Source: Vicia villosa
Lineage: Eukaryota; Streptophyta; Magnoliopsida; Fabales; Fabaceae
Length of the DNA: 64,000 nt
Reading direction: 5' to 3'
NCBI RefSeq assembly: GCF_029867415.1
Contig: NW_026705402.1
Coordinates: forward strand, 434,001 to 498,000
Shown: positions 12,301 through 24,221 of the stretch, one piece after another
How the letters are laid out: each line of letters starts with the position of its first letter
Numbering within the stretch: position 1 is the stretch's first letter
The notes under the pieces: generated by a model
What the model was told of the DNA's origin: nothing
Database searches by the model: none
Seen by the model: only the letters and a program-made list of their open reading frames with translations
Translations under genes and position numbers: made by a program

Positions 12301-13965
12301 CTGTATTATTTACATCTATAGCCCTAAATATAGTTTGTTGATATATAATGACGCCACTGTATGTTCACTTTTTAAATATAAGATATTTCTATACATATCC
12401 ATATTAAATATTACGACACCAAAGCCAAATGAAACTGAAATTGTTGATTCCATGAAATAGGGTTAGCAAAAAGAGTACTGCAGATGCTCACTTACTCCAC
12501 TGTCCATCACTGGTGCGGCTCAGCGGCAGCTGCACCAATCTACCTAAGATGTGAAAGCCATAAATGCAAGGACTAAGACCTAAAAAATATTGTCGGGACA
12601 AAGACCTAAAACATTAGATTATTGTTATACGATTGGTTATCAGTATCTTACAATATAGTATGTGAGTCGTATATCCTATATCGATTTGATGCAAAATTCA
12701 ACTCAAATTATAAGAATTTCTAATGTGTCTTTTTTGGACATGAATGTCATATTGAATCCTGATTCATTATGATGAATCTTGATTCGCTATGATGAATGAT
12801 GGATTTCAATTCATTCCATGAATCACTATCTAAACTTAGTGTAGTCAGCTTCTTTTTGTTGTCAATTCTATATAGCCACTTTTCTTGTCATTTGATTTGT
12901 GACATGAATTGTTGAGGTTCATATATAATATATCAGCTTATAGTTTTATGTCATTTATTTTTACTTGTAAATGTCCCGTTTTTTATTAGTAATGTATCTT
13001 ACTGTTCTTACGATTCGCAATAAAATTCAATTCATGATTTGGAAATAGGTCTTTCAATTCAAGATTTGAATCTCAAATTGATCCTATCTTCAAATGCACA
13101 GGTCAAAGATATTTGGGTGCGCAATTATCTTGTGTATATACCTGTTTTAAGAGTCAATAAACTCCAAATATAAAAAATTCCGTGGTTGGTTTTGTCTTGC
13201 TTCTTGATTAATCTATGGCGAGTTTGTCTCACTTACGCTGCATAAATGACAACAATCTTATAATTTTCTATGAGCAGAAATACGTAGCAGACTTCTACAT
13301 ATCAGATTTCCAGACCGGGTTAAGAGCATTAGTGAAAGCAGGCTATGGTGCCAAAGTTTCTCCTTTCGTGGAACCCACTACTGTTGTTGATGTTACAAAG
13401 GAGAACAGAGAGTTATCTCCAAACTTCTTAGGCTGGATCGCAGATCGCAAACTCTCTACTGATGATCGAATAATGCGCCTCAAGGAAGGGTACAGTCTCT
13501 CATTCTTATATGGATTACTGTTTGAGTTAGTTTGATAGGAACTGAAAATCTCTGGATAATAATTATCCAACAAAAAGAGAGCTCTTTGCCTTACAACATA
13601 GGAAAATCCTCTGGAAAACATATATTAAGTAATAAAAAAATGAAAAGAAAGATGTCTAGATACTTCAATTGGAAGAGCGTAATTTACCATTTTCCTAATG
13701 CTCCTAGGTATTTACTTTTACAGTTTCGATTCTATTTGTTACTTGGTACAAGGTTAATTTGGGAATGTACAGGTACATCAAAGAAGGCAGCACAGTAAGT
13801 GTGATGGGAGTAGTCCGTCGACACGAGAATGTGCTCATGATTGTTCCTCCAACAGAGCCTGCCTCAACTGGTTGTCAATGGAGCCGCTTCCTTTTGCCAA
13901 CCAACGTTGAAGGTCTTATCATAACTTGTGAAGACAACCAAAATGCCGATGTCATTGCTGTTTAG
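9312..13965 (+). CDS. SHOU4L: SHOU4-like membrane protein (At1g78880/At1g16860 family)
   Basis: Exons 9312-10055, 11822-11977, 13278-13489 and 13773-13965 join at GT-AG borders into 434 codons ending TAG. The protein begins MGTRIPSHQLSSGLYVSGRP and keeps the family block ERLPTMSSRSVPYTGGD. A Ser/Gly-rich, low-complexity region follows, then two membrane helices (about residues 169-192 and 195-215), RYPDAELR...GQYVKVTG, and a cytosolic domain with DFYISDFQTGLRALVK and DDRIMRLKEGYIKEGS. Length and order match Arabidopsis SHOU4/SHOU4L, reported to restrain exocytosis of cellulose synthase complexes to the plasma membrane. Older databases call the family 'ubiquitin-specific protease C19-related', but no protease residues are visible. 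Intron 1 carries a LINE and a SINE. The function is inferred from the family. Confidence 0.92.
10699..10901 (+). mobile_element. 5'-truncated LINE with 21-bp target site duplication (SHOU4L intron 1)
   Basis: The segment encodes the far C-terminal end of a plant LINE reverse transcriptase region. It closes with GTAGCCGACCGCATTTAGCGG, GATAAGGCTTGG and a TTGTTG tail, a common plant LINE 3' end. Flanking copies at 10678-10698 and 10902-10922 read TACCAAAAATGCATGCCATG(T) and TACCAGAAATGCATGCCATG(T), a 21-bp duplication with one mismatch. That proves the insertion borders. Confidence 0.88.
11600..11692 (-). mobile_element. Probable tRNA-derived SINE remnant (SHOU4L intron 1)
   Basis: The minus strand reads a tRNA-like head: GGTGTCAGCTCAACAGTTAGG (A-box-like), then TTGACCTTGTAATCTCAA, then GTTCAAATCC, which fits the pol III B-box GWTCRANNC. 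The spacing between boxes is about 40 bp. No cloverleaf closes, so it is not a tRNA gene. The 3' tail and target duplication were not found. Confidence 0.5.
11978..13277 (+). other. SHOU4L intron 2
   Basis: A 1300-bp AT-rich intron bounded by GAG|GTTAGT and GAGCAG|AAATAC. A small imperfect repeat (TCATTATGATGAATCTTGATTCGCTATGATGAA) lies near 12764-12798. Nothing else was recognised. Confidence 0.7.
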
Positions 13966-14869
13966 TATAATCCTACCTTGCTTTCTATTTCTTCGGAAAT
14001 AGATGTCACAATACTGAGTTGGCACAAACCAAAGGGGAAATCCTATGCTATGGAATAAGTATTATTTCCTTTCCACATGCACGCTTTTGGAAGAAGATGC
14101 ATGGTCGATTACTAATATTTTCCTAATAATCAGAATACCGCCTCATTGATATGACGTGAGATTTGGATTTGCTGCGGTCAACAATCTACGTATTCATACA
14201 GTTAGCTCGTTGATGGCCATTGGATTGAGATCGGACAATTTAATTTCTAAGATCAGTATTTCAGTTTTTTCAAATTAAAACATACATTATATCTGAACTA
14301 ACTCCGGTGTCGATCCAACGACCACCAACATACTGACTGCGTGAAGCGTTGAATATCTTACCACAAAAATTCAAATCCATATTATGTGAGGAATCATCAA
14401 GGCCAAACTAACAACAGTTTGGTGATATGATATCAAAGTATCCACGAAGTTGAGCATTGTTATTTTTCTATTTATTTTATGTACATATAGCTAGAGGAAC
14501 CCAAAGGGGTTCATAGTAGTTGCTTTATTATGTTTGAGTTGATTTCTAGAAGGATTGTAGTTTTATTGACAAATATTAATTGTCAATGCTTGGTTAAGTT
14601 TTATTCTTAAGTTGATATTATTTTGTTATGCCACTGTTCTAGTTGTAAAAATTGAAAACTATCAATGTTAGCATGATAAAGCTGTGTAAATGTTGGCTTA
14701 AATTAAGTTTTTACTTGTGCTGCTACTTCTTTTGTGCTTTGCCAAACATGGAGATAATGAGCTTTCCTATTTTGGGTACAAATTATTGATAAGTTGGATG
14801 ATTTAATTGCTAAGTGTTTTAGTTCAAGATCTTTATAAAATTTCCAGTTAATTTTGAGATTTCTAGAGG
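13966..14869. other. SHOU4L 3' UTR and intergenic DNA
   Basis: AT-rich sequence downstream of the stop. No gene or mobile element was recognised. Confidence 0.5.
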
Positions 14870-15965
14870 GTTAAATATGTTTGTAGATCCTACATTTTGG
14901 GGTGTTTTAAACTTTAGTCTTTACTTTGATCCTTAATTTAATTTAAGATTTAACTTATGTAAAATTTACTCCTTTAAAAAAAAATTATTCTATTAGTTAA
15001 GTTTACTTATGTAAAATTTTGAGAGAAAAACGTTAAATTGGGGATATGTGGCAATCTAGTTGATATATTATGTAATCTGACAAGGCTTTTTATTTTTTAT
15101 TTTTTTAGTTTGAAGTTATTATTATTATTTGTGAAACAATTGAACCACCATGAACTCTAATATCCTTCATTTCATTTGATAAACAAATAATTGAAACACA
15201 AATAATACGAGAGAAACGAAGAGAAGACGAAGACAACGTCGAACCCTAGATTCTCAAAAGACATATGCGTATGAGAGAAACAAAGAGAAGATGAAGACAC
15301 CGTCGAACCCTAGATTCTCAAAAGACATATGCGTTTGAAGGAAGATGAAATTTTTAGAAGACTTGCACAATTAAAGGATGAAATTTTTAGAAGACTTGCA
15401 CAATTAAAGGAAGATGAAAGAAGATGTCCAATTACTTATCACAATTATTCATCTCCATTCTTTAAAAGGTATTAATATTTGAATTTGTTAAAAATGTATT
15501 TTTATCAGCATTTTATTTTCTTTTGGATTCAATCTTGAGATCCCTTTCATCAACAATTTTATGACCTAATCATTTGAAAAAATTAAAACCACTTTCCATG
15601 TGATTTGTGTAATTTCTCCATCCTTAAAATTTATTCCCATAGTTCAAACCATTTATGTCTGTCACAGTACAAAGAACATGGCAAAAACACCTCATCTTGT
15701 TGTTTCTTTTAAGTACAGATTCATCTGTCCCAAAACTTTGATTCTTTAACATTGAAGCACTGCTGAAAAACTTTGACATTGAAAAGACATTTTGAAGATG
15801 ATGAGAAATGAAGAAGATGAAGGTCGAACCCTAAAAAACGTTTGTTTCTGAATGGAGTAGATTATACAACTATAAAACGTTTGTTGGCTCACTAGTTTGA
15901 CTTTTATCATGCTGACATGCCACATTATCACAACTTAATGTTTTTCTTAACATTTAATTTGGCCA
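14870..15965. mobile_element. Inverted-repeat DNA element remnant, Mutator-like texture
   Basis: The left end AGGGTTAAATATGTTTGTAGATCC resembles the GGGTTAAATATGTTTTT termini common in legume non-autonomous elements. Arms at about 15020-15065 and 15895-15955 are inverted relatives of each other (AAAAACGTTAAATTG...GTGGCA against the reverse of TGCCACATTATCACAACTTAATGTTTTT). The outer right end is not found, so borders and target duplication are unknown. A tandem duplication lies inside. Confidence 0.45.
15190..15420. repeat. Two back-to-back direct duplications
   Basis: A unit of about 65 bp (GAGAGAAAC-AAGAGAAGA-GAAGACA, CGTCGAACCCTAGATTCTC, AAAAGACATATGCGT) occurs twice. Directly after it a unit of about 37 bp (GATGAAATTTTTAGAAGACT, TGCACAATTAAAGGA) occurs twice. 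Confidence 0.85.
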
Positions 15966-16039
15966 ATGGATGTTAAGAAGCTCTGTATCTATGAGATTTC
16001 TGAGCCAATTTAATGTATTCCCTCTCAACCTAGTAGTTG

Positions 16040-17640
16040 AGATATTTAGAGATTGATTGGGTCTGGATTCTTGGACCCAGGATAGTCATTCCGCTCTATT
16101 CAAGAGCGTGGAAACAGATATTTCCCCTATCTTTTTGGAAAAAAAAGTCATCCTCTTTGACTAAGTTTCCATGTTGCTAGGCATGTTGAATCCCAGGTTC
16201 GTATGCAGATGATTGGTGGTTTAACCTAGGGCAAACAATTTCATCAATAGGCGAGTGATGCCAACAATGAGCGTGACAAATATGCTTGATTGCACTTCAT
16301 AAGAGATAAATTATAAGCTTTGGAAGAGTATCATCAAGTAGAAGAAGGAGACTTTAAACTGTACGAGCTGGATTGTTAGGGATGGTGCCACCATTCAACT
16401 TTGGTCGAACTAATGGATTGATATCAGTTGCAAGTTAATAGCATAGATTGTTAGATTCCTCAGTATCTTCAAAATGCTAAGGTAAAGGACTTAGTTGGAT
16501 CTAATGGTGGCTAGAATTGATAGGTTTGGAATCATTGGTTGTCGAACAAATCATTTAACACTTCTATAAGAGGTGATTCCTCCTAGCATTGAATATGGTA
16601 ACGATGAAGTTGTTTTGAGAGGGATTGGTAATAAGAGGATAACAGGTAAACACTTCTATAACAGTCTTTGGGATGGTGAGTAAGATAGCGATAATGATTT
16701 CTGGAGAAGTATTTGGAACCTTAGAATTCCGGCGCGCATCAAGTCGTTTGTGCGGTTGTTGGTCCATGATCGATTATTAACTAATTATGCCAAGAATTTG
16801 AAAAAAAAAATGGGAGGGGAAGATTGTAAACCGTGTGGTTGTGCTTGTGAGAATACTCTTCATGTTCTTAGGAGCTGTCCTAGAGCTAGACAGTTATGGA
16901 GTGATAATGTTCCAAGTAATATCATGTGGGATTTTACTACTACTGATATCAATGAGTGGATAAAGCTAAATATAACACAATCAGAACATTGATGTAATTA
17001 TTGGACGATTAGTTGTCACAATTTGTGGTTTTGGAGGAACAAAGAAATGCGTGATGAGAACTTCATTTGACCCTAATATCCAATTACTTTCATGACAAGA
17101 AGGATAAAGTAATTTGCGCTCAAGCTGGTAGCTGTATTGGTATGAATGTTGAGAGCAGCTTGATCGAGGTGTGTTGGGAAGCTCTTGATGAGGGTTGTAC
17201 AAGCTTAATTCGAATGGAGCTAGTAGTGTCTTGAAAGGAGCTGGTTGTGGCGGTATTATCCAGAATAATTCAGGAGATTGCATTGGTGGTTACTACAAAA
17301 ATGTTGAAATTTGTAGCGCCTTTTGTGTCAAACTTTGGGAAGTTTTAGGAGGTTTAAGACTTAGGAGACTTGAGCCGCAAGAGGTATAGATTTGTGTGGA
17401 CTCAAAGTTGGTGGCAGAAGTCATTAAAGATGTCCCCTCAAATGATGTTGAAGGGTATGTTTTGATTAATTATATCCTGAGGGTGGTGACTAGTGAGAAT
17501 GTTTGAAGATTGGAGATATAAAAAAGTTAATATTTGTGCAGACATTCTAATTAAAGTTGGTCGAGATAATCACCATGATGTAGAATTTCAAGATGTTCCA
17601 TAGAATTGTTAATTAAGGATGCTAATGAGACTGGTGTCCC
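16040..17640 (+). pseudogene. LINE remnant: zf-RVT and RNase H (RVT_3) domains
   Basis: Plus-strand fragments with several stops and frame changes show the zinc-binding region of plant non-LTR reverse transcriptase. It includes FWRSIWNLRIPARIKSFVRL and KPCGCACENTLHVLRSCPRA (16700-16900). A type I RNase H follows, with LNSNGASSVLKGAGCGGIIQ and a later VDSKLVAEVIKDVPSNDVEG (17200-17450). The N-terminal endonuclease and core RT are missing, as expected for a 5'-truncated LINE. It may also derive from a former RNase H-like gene, but the order zf-RVT then RVT_3 favours a LINE. Confidence 0.8.
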
Positions 17641-17699
17641 TAGAATTATTATTTAATTATTTTTTCTTTGAACTTAGGCTCTCTTTATTATAAAATTTA

Positions 17700-17805
17700 T
17701 TATAAAATAATAATAATAATAAATAATAATAAATAATAATAATAATAATAAAATAATAATAATAATAATAATGATAATAATAATAATAATAATTATAATA
17801 ATAAC
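17700..17805. repeat. (AAT)n microsatellite, imperfect
   Basis: About 105 bp of AAT/AATA repeats with interruptions, between the LINE remnant and the 3' end of the EHD1 gene. Confidence 0.95.
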
Positions 17806-18246
17806 ATAACACAATGATTCATAAAAAAACATTGATATATGAGTAATTTGATAATATATGAGTAACTTCATAAATATTAAAGTGAAATAAAACTTTCATT
17901 TATTACTTACATAAAAATTGATATTCCACCAAAACAAAGATTCAAAACAATATTAAATTGTAGGGAAAACATTAATAAATAAAAAATGACTAATAAATTG
18001 TTACTTTGATTTATTTGAATGTAAAAAAAACATTATTGAAGTAAACAAAATGATTACTTCTAAATGCATATCATTTCTCACTTTTTTTTCAAAATTTCCC
18101 TTTCTGCTAAGGTTATACAAAACTAAAATGATAAGAATATAAACCAATGAAAATAAAACCATCTACAATTATTTAATGATTAATTCAAATATTAAAGTCT
18201 TACATTTATTAAACATATATGATGATGATGGATAAAAAAAATCATT
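17806..18246. other. AT-rich DNA including the likely EHD1 3' UTR
   Basis: No gene was recognised. The EHD1 transcript end should lie here. Confidence 0.5.
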
Positions 18247-21200
18247 TTAATCATAAGGATTTCTGAATTTCTTTAAAAGCTCTGGAATTTCATATCCAAG
18301 CATGTCATCTATGGCCTGAATCATTTTTGGCTTTAGTTTTTCAAATTTGTCGATGCTATAACTACTCAAAACTTCTTTGAAGTGCTCAACACTGGGAAAG
18401 TCACCTGCTGGTAGATGGTACTCCCTTTGAATCTGTTTTTGTAAAACATAAATGAAAAGTACTTAGAAATTAAGCAACCAAAGTAGATAAAAAAGTGAAG
18501 GGGGGGAGAAACCTTTGCAAATTCATTATCAAGATTATCAATAAGTTTTTGCTGAGCCTTGGCTTTGCCCATTATTGCTGGCATCTCTTTCTTAAGATGG
18601 CTAATTATGTATGCATGAATTTTCGCCGATCTAGCCCGTTTCACAAATTCGTTGATCTGCACCAGTTCAATAAAAACAAATATTTGAGATGTGAAAGGAG
18701 TATATATAAGCAGGAGTATATGCATGCCGTGCTTTGTCATGTAAATACAACTCAATCAATTCAATTTGCGCCAACAAGTCACGTAAATAATACGAAATTA
18801 GCAACCTACCCTGCGATCACACGCCTTCTTTGGAATATCCAGCAAATCTGCCAACAAATCATTCTGTTCCTTCTCAAAGAGATTTTTTCCTAGTGGACCA
18901 ACAGATCCTTCACTTGTACGCTTATCATTAAACGACCTGCAAAAGTCGAGAATAAAATTTTCAGGAATAAATGTTAAAAATAAACTATTAGATTAAAAAC
19001 TAGAACTCCAAATAAACAAAATCCATGCAATTATTATTTGTATGTTCAAGTCACAATATGGTAAAATAATGGTTAACTTGTAAGTTGTTAGGAAAGTAGT
19101 GGTTCATCTGATGTATTTGAAAAATAACAAACCTACCCGATGTATACACGTGAAACTTCGGGAGTATTTAGAACCTTCCCTAGCGACCACATCAACGCTC
19201 CATAAACTCTCATAAGCTAAAATGTTACAGTTACACATGAATTGAACAAAAATTAGCACACCATTGAATAAAATGATGTATAAATAAAATAAATTGGTTC
19301 AATCGATTTCAATGCATCTTACTTGTTGAGTATCCACTTGGTCTGACTTATTCAAAACCACGCGTATCTTGTCCTCATTTCCACGTAATGAAGAAATTAC
19401 ACGTTTGAACTCGTCACTAATGTCAAGTTTATGCGGGTCAAATAGAAGAAGAATGACATCACATTTTGCAGCAAACCAAGATACAACACCAGTGAAATCA
19501 TAGCTTCTTTGTGTCCTTTGTTTCTCTCCAGATAGGACACCAGGAGTGTCCACAATTGTTATTTCATCCAGCAGCTTAAAGAGAAAAAAATTAATTCAAT
19601 TTCAAAGTACAAATATTGACAAAGACATTTGACTTGGAACACAAATAAAACTCACTGGATGTGGCATTTGAGAACATTGGAACTTCGACAAAAATGAACC
19701 TCCAAAAGTTGTCAGGCCACCAAAAGGCATGTCAGCATCAACAGCTATAGTGTTTCCAGGAACACTCCTTTCATCAGGACCGGACTATAAATAAAAAAGG
19801 TGGTTAGTTTTGAAGCAAGCTCCAAGAACACAATCAAGAGCACAAAACAACACAAACTATGGAAGATAAATATGGTAACAATAACAAGAAAAAAACTTTC
19901 CATACCATGACAACAACAAATCTATCTGTTGTAGGCTCTGGTCCAATGTGTGCTCCTGTCCAAAGAGCGTAAGATAGAATATATAGGATCAGTATATTAG
20001 TTTAACTAGTTATGTCCCTCGGTCATCAATTTTTTTCAATGAATTAAATGTAACAATGTAACCGCTAGATCAACCAGAATTCAACCAACCTGGATAATCA
20101 CATTTTAACAAATGCTTTATAAATGTTGTTTTCCCCGTAGAGTATTGACCAAGAAGCATGACCATGGGCTTAGCATCAAAATCACTGTTGGTCTGAAAGG
20201 AAGCAATCAATACATTCTTACAGTTAACATCATCATATTTGCATGGATAAGTGTTAAGTAAAGCACTTTATATACCCACATATGAAATTGTTTGACATGT
20301 TTTACTTATAAATTGGTACAAATGGCACTTACCAACAATGGAGAAACAAAATCATTATATCTATAAGTGGCTTCCAAGGGCTTTAGTCTTTCAATATACA
20401 ATCTCTTCAAGCCATCAACTATTGATGTAACTGCATTGGGAGGTAACTACGAAAAAGCAAACTATTATGCTTAGAATATAAACAACAAATTAATATCAAG
20501 AATATATGAAGTAGATCTTAGTATTGGATAAAAATCAATCACAAAAGCACATTCTGAATGGTTTTTATGTTGAATCATCATGTGTACATTGGTCCAAATA
20601 TTGGTTTGTATACGTGATTCATCTCATCAAAGTAACGAATGGACATGAGAAAGGAACGGAGCTACATGAGATGAAATACTACGTTCCTAATAGAAGTGTG
20701 TACCAAATTGACAACACTTACCAACCATATTTGAAACAAAATAAATCAATAAGAACAATATTTACTGAGGAAAGTGAATTTATGTAATCAATAAGTGTGA
20801 ACTACTCGTATATGTTTTACATCAACTCCTTCAGGTAATTATGAAAGCAAGCATAATTTGTTGACATGCTTCAAGGATCTCACAATTACATAATGATCTC
20901 TAAATAAAAATTAAAAATAAATAAAGAATTCATCTGCTATAAAATAATGTATTGCCAGAACCAACAACTTATTCACCAAGATGGAAATCATATCACACCA
21001 TATAGCCAAACAAAGTATGAAACTCACAATTATGAATTTCATGACAATTAAATTAAGTGAGTAAGTATAACTAGACTCACTTTCTTTGAAGATTTTGATT
21101 TTGAAGTAAACCATGAGTTAGGCAGAAATGGTTGAGGCTGGACAGTCACTGCATATTATTGATAAAAATAATCCAATCAAATATCAACGGAAGAATACAA

Positions 21201-21969
21201 CATCATGAATAATTATAAAAAGAATAAGTTACAAATCTAACCATTCACTTCAGGCGGAGCAGTTATTGTCAAACTCTTAGTTTGCTGGAAAAAATGCATT
21301 AAGAGAGCAAATCATTAGAAATAAAATTATATAATCTAAATAATTGAGCACAAATGTGATAGAAAAACACTGCTTACTGCCACTAAAGTATCTAATCCTT
21401 CAATCACAGGTGGTTTAACATTTTCCTTATCCACTACAACCAGTTAAAACGATCAAATCAGTTTCATTAACAAAACACAGAAATTGAAATTAGAGATTCA
21501 AATTCAATCTTCAATATGAAAGCACACTTACATTGAATCTTTAGTAAATTCGAATTAAGTTCGTATCCGGCTTGTGCAAGCGAAACCAACTGTTCGATAA
21601 AATCAAATCGAATCGAAATCAGATTCTGGAAACAGAATTGTTAAATCTATAAACATAGGTTAGAAATGTAGAACCTCCATTGCAGTAACAAACTCCGTGA
21701 AACCTAAAAATCCTTGTCGTTTGGTATCAGAAAGAGCCCAAAGCTGCTTGAGTTGAGAACGAGACAAGTTTGAGAGTGCGAAGAACTTCGTAGCTTCGTT
21801 TCCACTTATGCGTCCGTCTCCATCTAACGTCAAATACCGAATCGAATTAGTAAGTATATGTATGTATGAGTGAAAACGAAAGAGTGTAACAATGGATACC
21901 TGAGTCTGCTAAATTGAACCATTCTTGATAAGTTGAAATTTCTTCTTTTGAACGATTTTCCGTCTTCAT
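18247..21969 (-). CDS. EHD1: EH-domain dynamin-like ATPase, EHD1 type
   Basis: Fifteen minus-strand exons: 21969-21900, 21823-21675, 21589-21532, 21433-21378, 21284-21242, 21148-21081, 20446-20333, 20192-20090, 19955-19906, 19784-19656, 19574-19323, 19216-19137, 18936-18810, 18656-18513, 18432-18247. They join at GT-AG borders into 542 codons plus TAA; Arabidopsis EHD1 is about 545 aa. An N-terminal EH domain has an intact EF-hand loop (D22, D24, D26, E33). The dynamin-type nucleotide domain has a P-loop GQYSTGKT at 201-208, DTPG at 289-292 and NKSD at 355-358 (usually NKAD). The helical tail ends KKFRNPYD. Plant EHD proteins act in endocytosis and endosome recycling. No disruption was seen. 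The role is inferred from the family. Confidence 0.95.
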
Positions 21970-22012
21970 CTTCGAAAACGCTCTCAAAAAAGTGATTTAG
22001 AATTCAAAAATA

Positions 22013-22015
<3 letters not shown>

Positions 22016-22056
<41 letters not shown>

Positions 22057-22058
22057 GG
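22016..22058. repeat. (GA)n microsatellite in the EHD1 leader/promoter
   Basis: About 17 GA units, 47 bases upstream of the EHD1 ATG (ATG at 21969, minus). On the transcribed strand it is a CT tract, a frequent feature of plant 5' leaders. Confidence 0.9.
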
Positions 22059-22306
22059 GTTTTTTTATTGTTGTTTTCTTTTGGGTATTTGGGTTTTAAT
22101 TAAGGGGTTGCACTTTATCATGATTTTGACACGTGGAATGTGATGTGATGAAGGGTGCTGATTAATTTTGCTATGGAGTGGGACCCTTTGTTAGGTGATG
22201 AAGGATTTGTAGTTGTTTTGGTTTAATTGAGTCCGTTAGATATTTTATTCGGTGGAGTTTTATGTGGATGTTTCCACAGAGAATACTTTCTTTTCCAGTT
22301 TTCTCA

Positions 22307-23039
22307 GACCATTTACAATGGTTGGTTTAATGAAACTCAACACCACAAAATCAAGTGCAATGGGGTGTTTAATGGAGTGTTGAGTGTGTGTTGGAGGAGA
22401 GAGGTGTTGAGAAAACTCAACACCATGTAAACTGTCACGTGGCTGGTATTGATTGGCTGGCCATATCTTTATCCATTTAATACTTTGAACACAATTATTT
22501 CGTTGCAAATTAATTTTTTATTTTTTATTTTTATACCAAAATTCATGATTTTTTTTTCTCTATAAATAGAGACTTGGTTCATTTGATTTAGACACAGAAA
22601 AAAAACCAAGTTTTTCACTATCTTTCTCTATTATTATCTTTCTATTAGTGTTTTTTTTAAGTTAAGTGTCTTTTTTTAGTGAAATGGATCCCAATAATCA
22701 TTTTAACACTCAAAATTCTGCTAATTTTCCATTTAACCAAAATCCCAACAATTTTCAAAAACCCAACAATTATCAAAATCCCAACTATTATTAAGTATTT
22801 ATTATTTTAATTTAATTTTAATCGATAATTGTAATTTTATGTAATCATAAAAATAAAAATAAAATTTAAATAAGAATATGAAAATAAAAAGTGGTGGGGT
22901 AAGGTGTTGAGTGAAAAACCATTGGAGATGGTAAAAGTTGAATGGGTGTTGAGTTATTAGGTGAAAGAAAGAGAAAATGATGTGGAGTGTTGGGAGTTGA
23001 AAAAGTGGGTGTTGAGTTTTTCAACCATTGTAAATGGTC
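22307..23039. mobile_element. Harbinger/PIF-type MITE, 733 bp, TSD TCA
   Basis: Terminal inverted repeats GACCATTTACAATGGTTG are perfect for 17-18 bp and resume further in (AACTCAACACC). Both sides are flanked by TCA (22304-22306 and 23040-23042), a 3-bp duplication as made by PIF/Harbinger elements. It holds a TATAAATA box (22562) and the start of a protein, but no transposase. Confidence 0.88.
22684..22794 (+). pseudogene. Short Asn/Pro-rich ORF in the MITE, N-terminal remnant of a Harbinger ORF
   Basis: The 36-codon frame begins MDPNNHFNTQNSANF and consists of Asn-Pro-rich repeats (NPNN, KPNN, NPNY). It sits about 115 bp after a TATA box inside the MITE. N termini like this occur in the Myb/SANT-like accessory protein encoded by plant PIF/Harbinger elements and their host relatives. 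The rest of the protein is missing: a TAA follows directly and then AT-rich sequence. It is probably not functional. Assignment rests on composition and context only. Confidence 0.45.
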
Positions 23040-23042
23040 TCA

Positions 23043-23823
23043 TTTTGAATGTGTGCATTTCGGCGCCATTGGGTTGGGGGGCCATCTAGACCGTTACACA
23101 GGAAAACGTTCCCGTTGTACCGACTGTCACGCATGAATCATGCCTCGAAAATGATCAAAGATTTTGTCAAAATTATTTTTGAGTTGTAAAAAAATATTTA
23201 AATTTGAATTTCAGATTGTAATAGTGTAATCTTCTTCAATTTCAAATTGTAATCCAATACGAGAATAAAGAATATATATTAATATGTGTAAAATTATTTT
23301 ATAATGGCAATTTCAATCACAATTATATTAAGTATCAAATTATACTCTTATCTTAAACAAATTATAATTATGTTAAGTGCCAAATCATATTCTTGTACAA
23401 TATTATGATATAAAGATTTTACATTTACATATTATTGATTTGTTTTTAATTATAATTTATTTGAAGTTTTAAAAATTTGATTAATAGATAGTGGATCCAA
23501 TTGATCAAGAGAATATTTAAATACTTTTATGATTAGAAGTTTGCGAGTATTTATTAATATAAGAGTTACATGACTAGAACATAATTATTTACATTGTTAC
23601 AAAGTTGGAAAAAAAAACTATTCTTAAAAATAAAGGATCCTTAAAATAAAATAACATCATAATCTTCATAATTCTCATGTAAAATTAAATTAAATAGTAA
23701 ATTTTAATGTAAAAATTATAGTTAAATTTAAAAATTATAAATTTTAGTTTCGAGTAGAATTAAATCTGAAGTCAGAATCAATTCTACTTTATAAGAATCA
23801 AATACCTCAAAATTTCTCTATTA
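23043..23823. other. AT-rich intergenic spacer
   Basis: Very AT-rich, with no gene and no clear repeat border recognised on either strand. Confidence 0.5.
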
Positions 23824-24221
23824 TGGGCCGCCTACAGGGGCCAAAGATATGGAAGCCCAATAACATCATGGAACAATGCTCAACGAAGAGCATGTGGATC
23901 TTTTCTCCCCTTCGGGTAGCCATTCTCCCTCGCGAGCAATGTTCTTACCGTATAGATTGATCTAACGGTTAATCACATAGTGCGCCTCATAACATGCGCT
24001 CGGTTGCTAACTAATTCCCCTATTTAATGAAGAGAGTGTGTCATTCTCATGTATTCAAATCCTTTACCATTTAAATTTTGTTTCTCACTCTCTTACCAAC
24101 TTTAGCGTTAGAGTGTTAACCTTGCAGGTTAGTCTCTCTCCCCCACATCAAAACTTACAAACCACCATAAAAGAAAACGAACTCATCCTCTTCGATTATT
24201 GTTCAGTTTTATTGCAGAGCA
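23824..24221 (+). repeat. Candidate 5' LTR of the decayed gypsy element
   Basis: TG...CA ends, a CTATTTAAT box at about 24022, the U5-like stretch GCGTTAGAGTGTTAACCTTG, and a PBS-like TGGCGTCG two bases after the end. Without the second LTR the left border is tentative. Confidence 0.5.

Noticed and set aside
17674..17871. Ile-rich open frames at the AAT repeats here and at 38374-38568
   Set aside because: Translation of AAT microsatellites; no domain or gene context.
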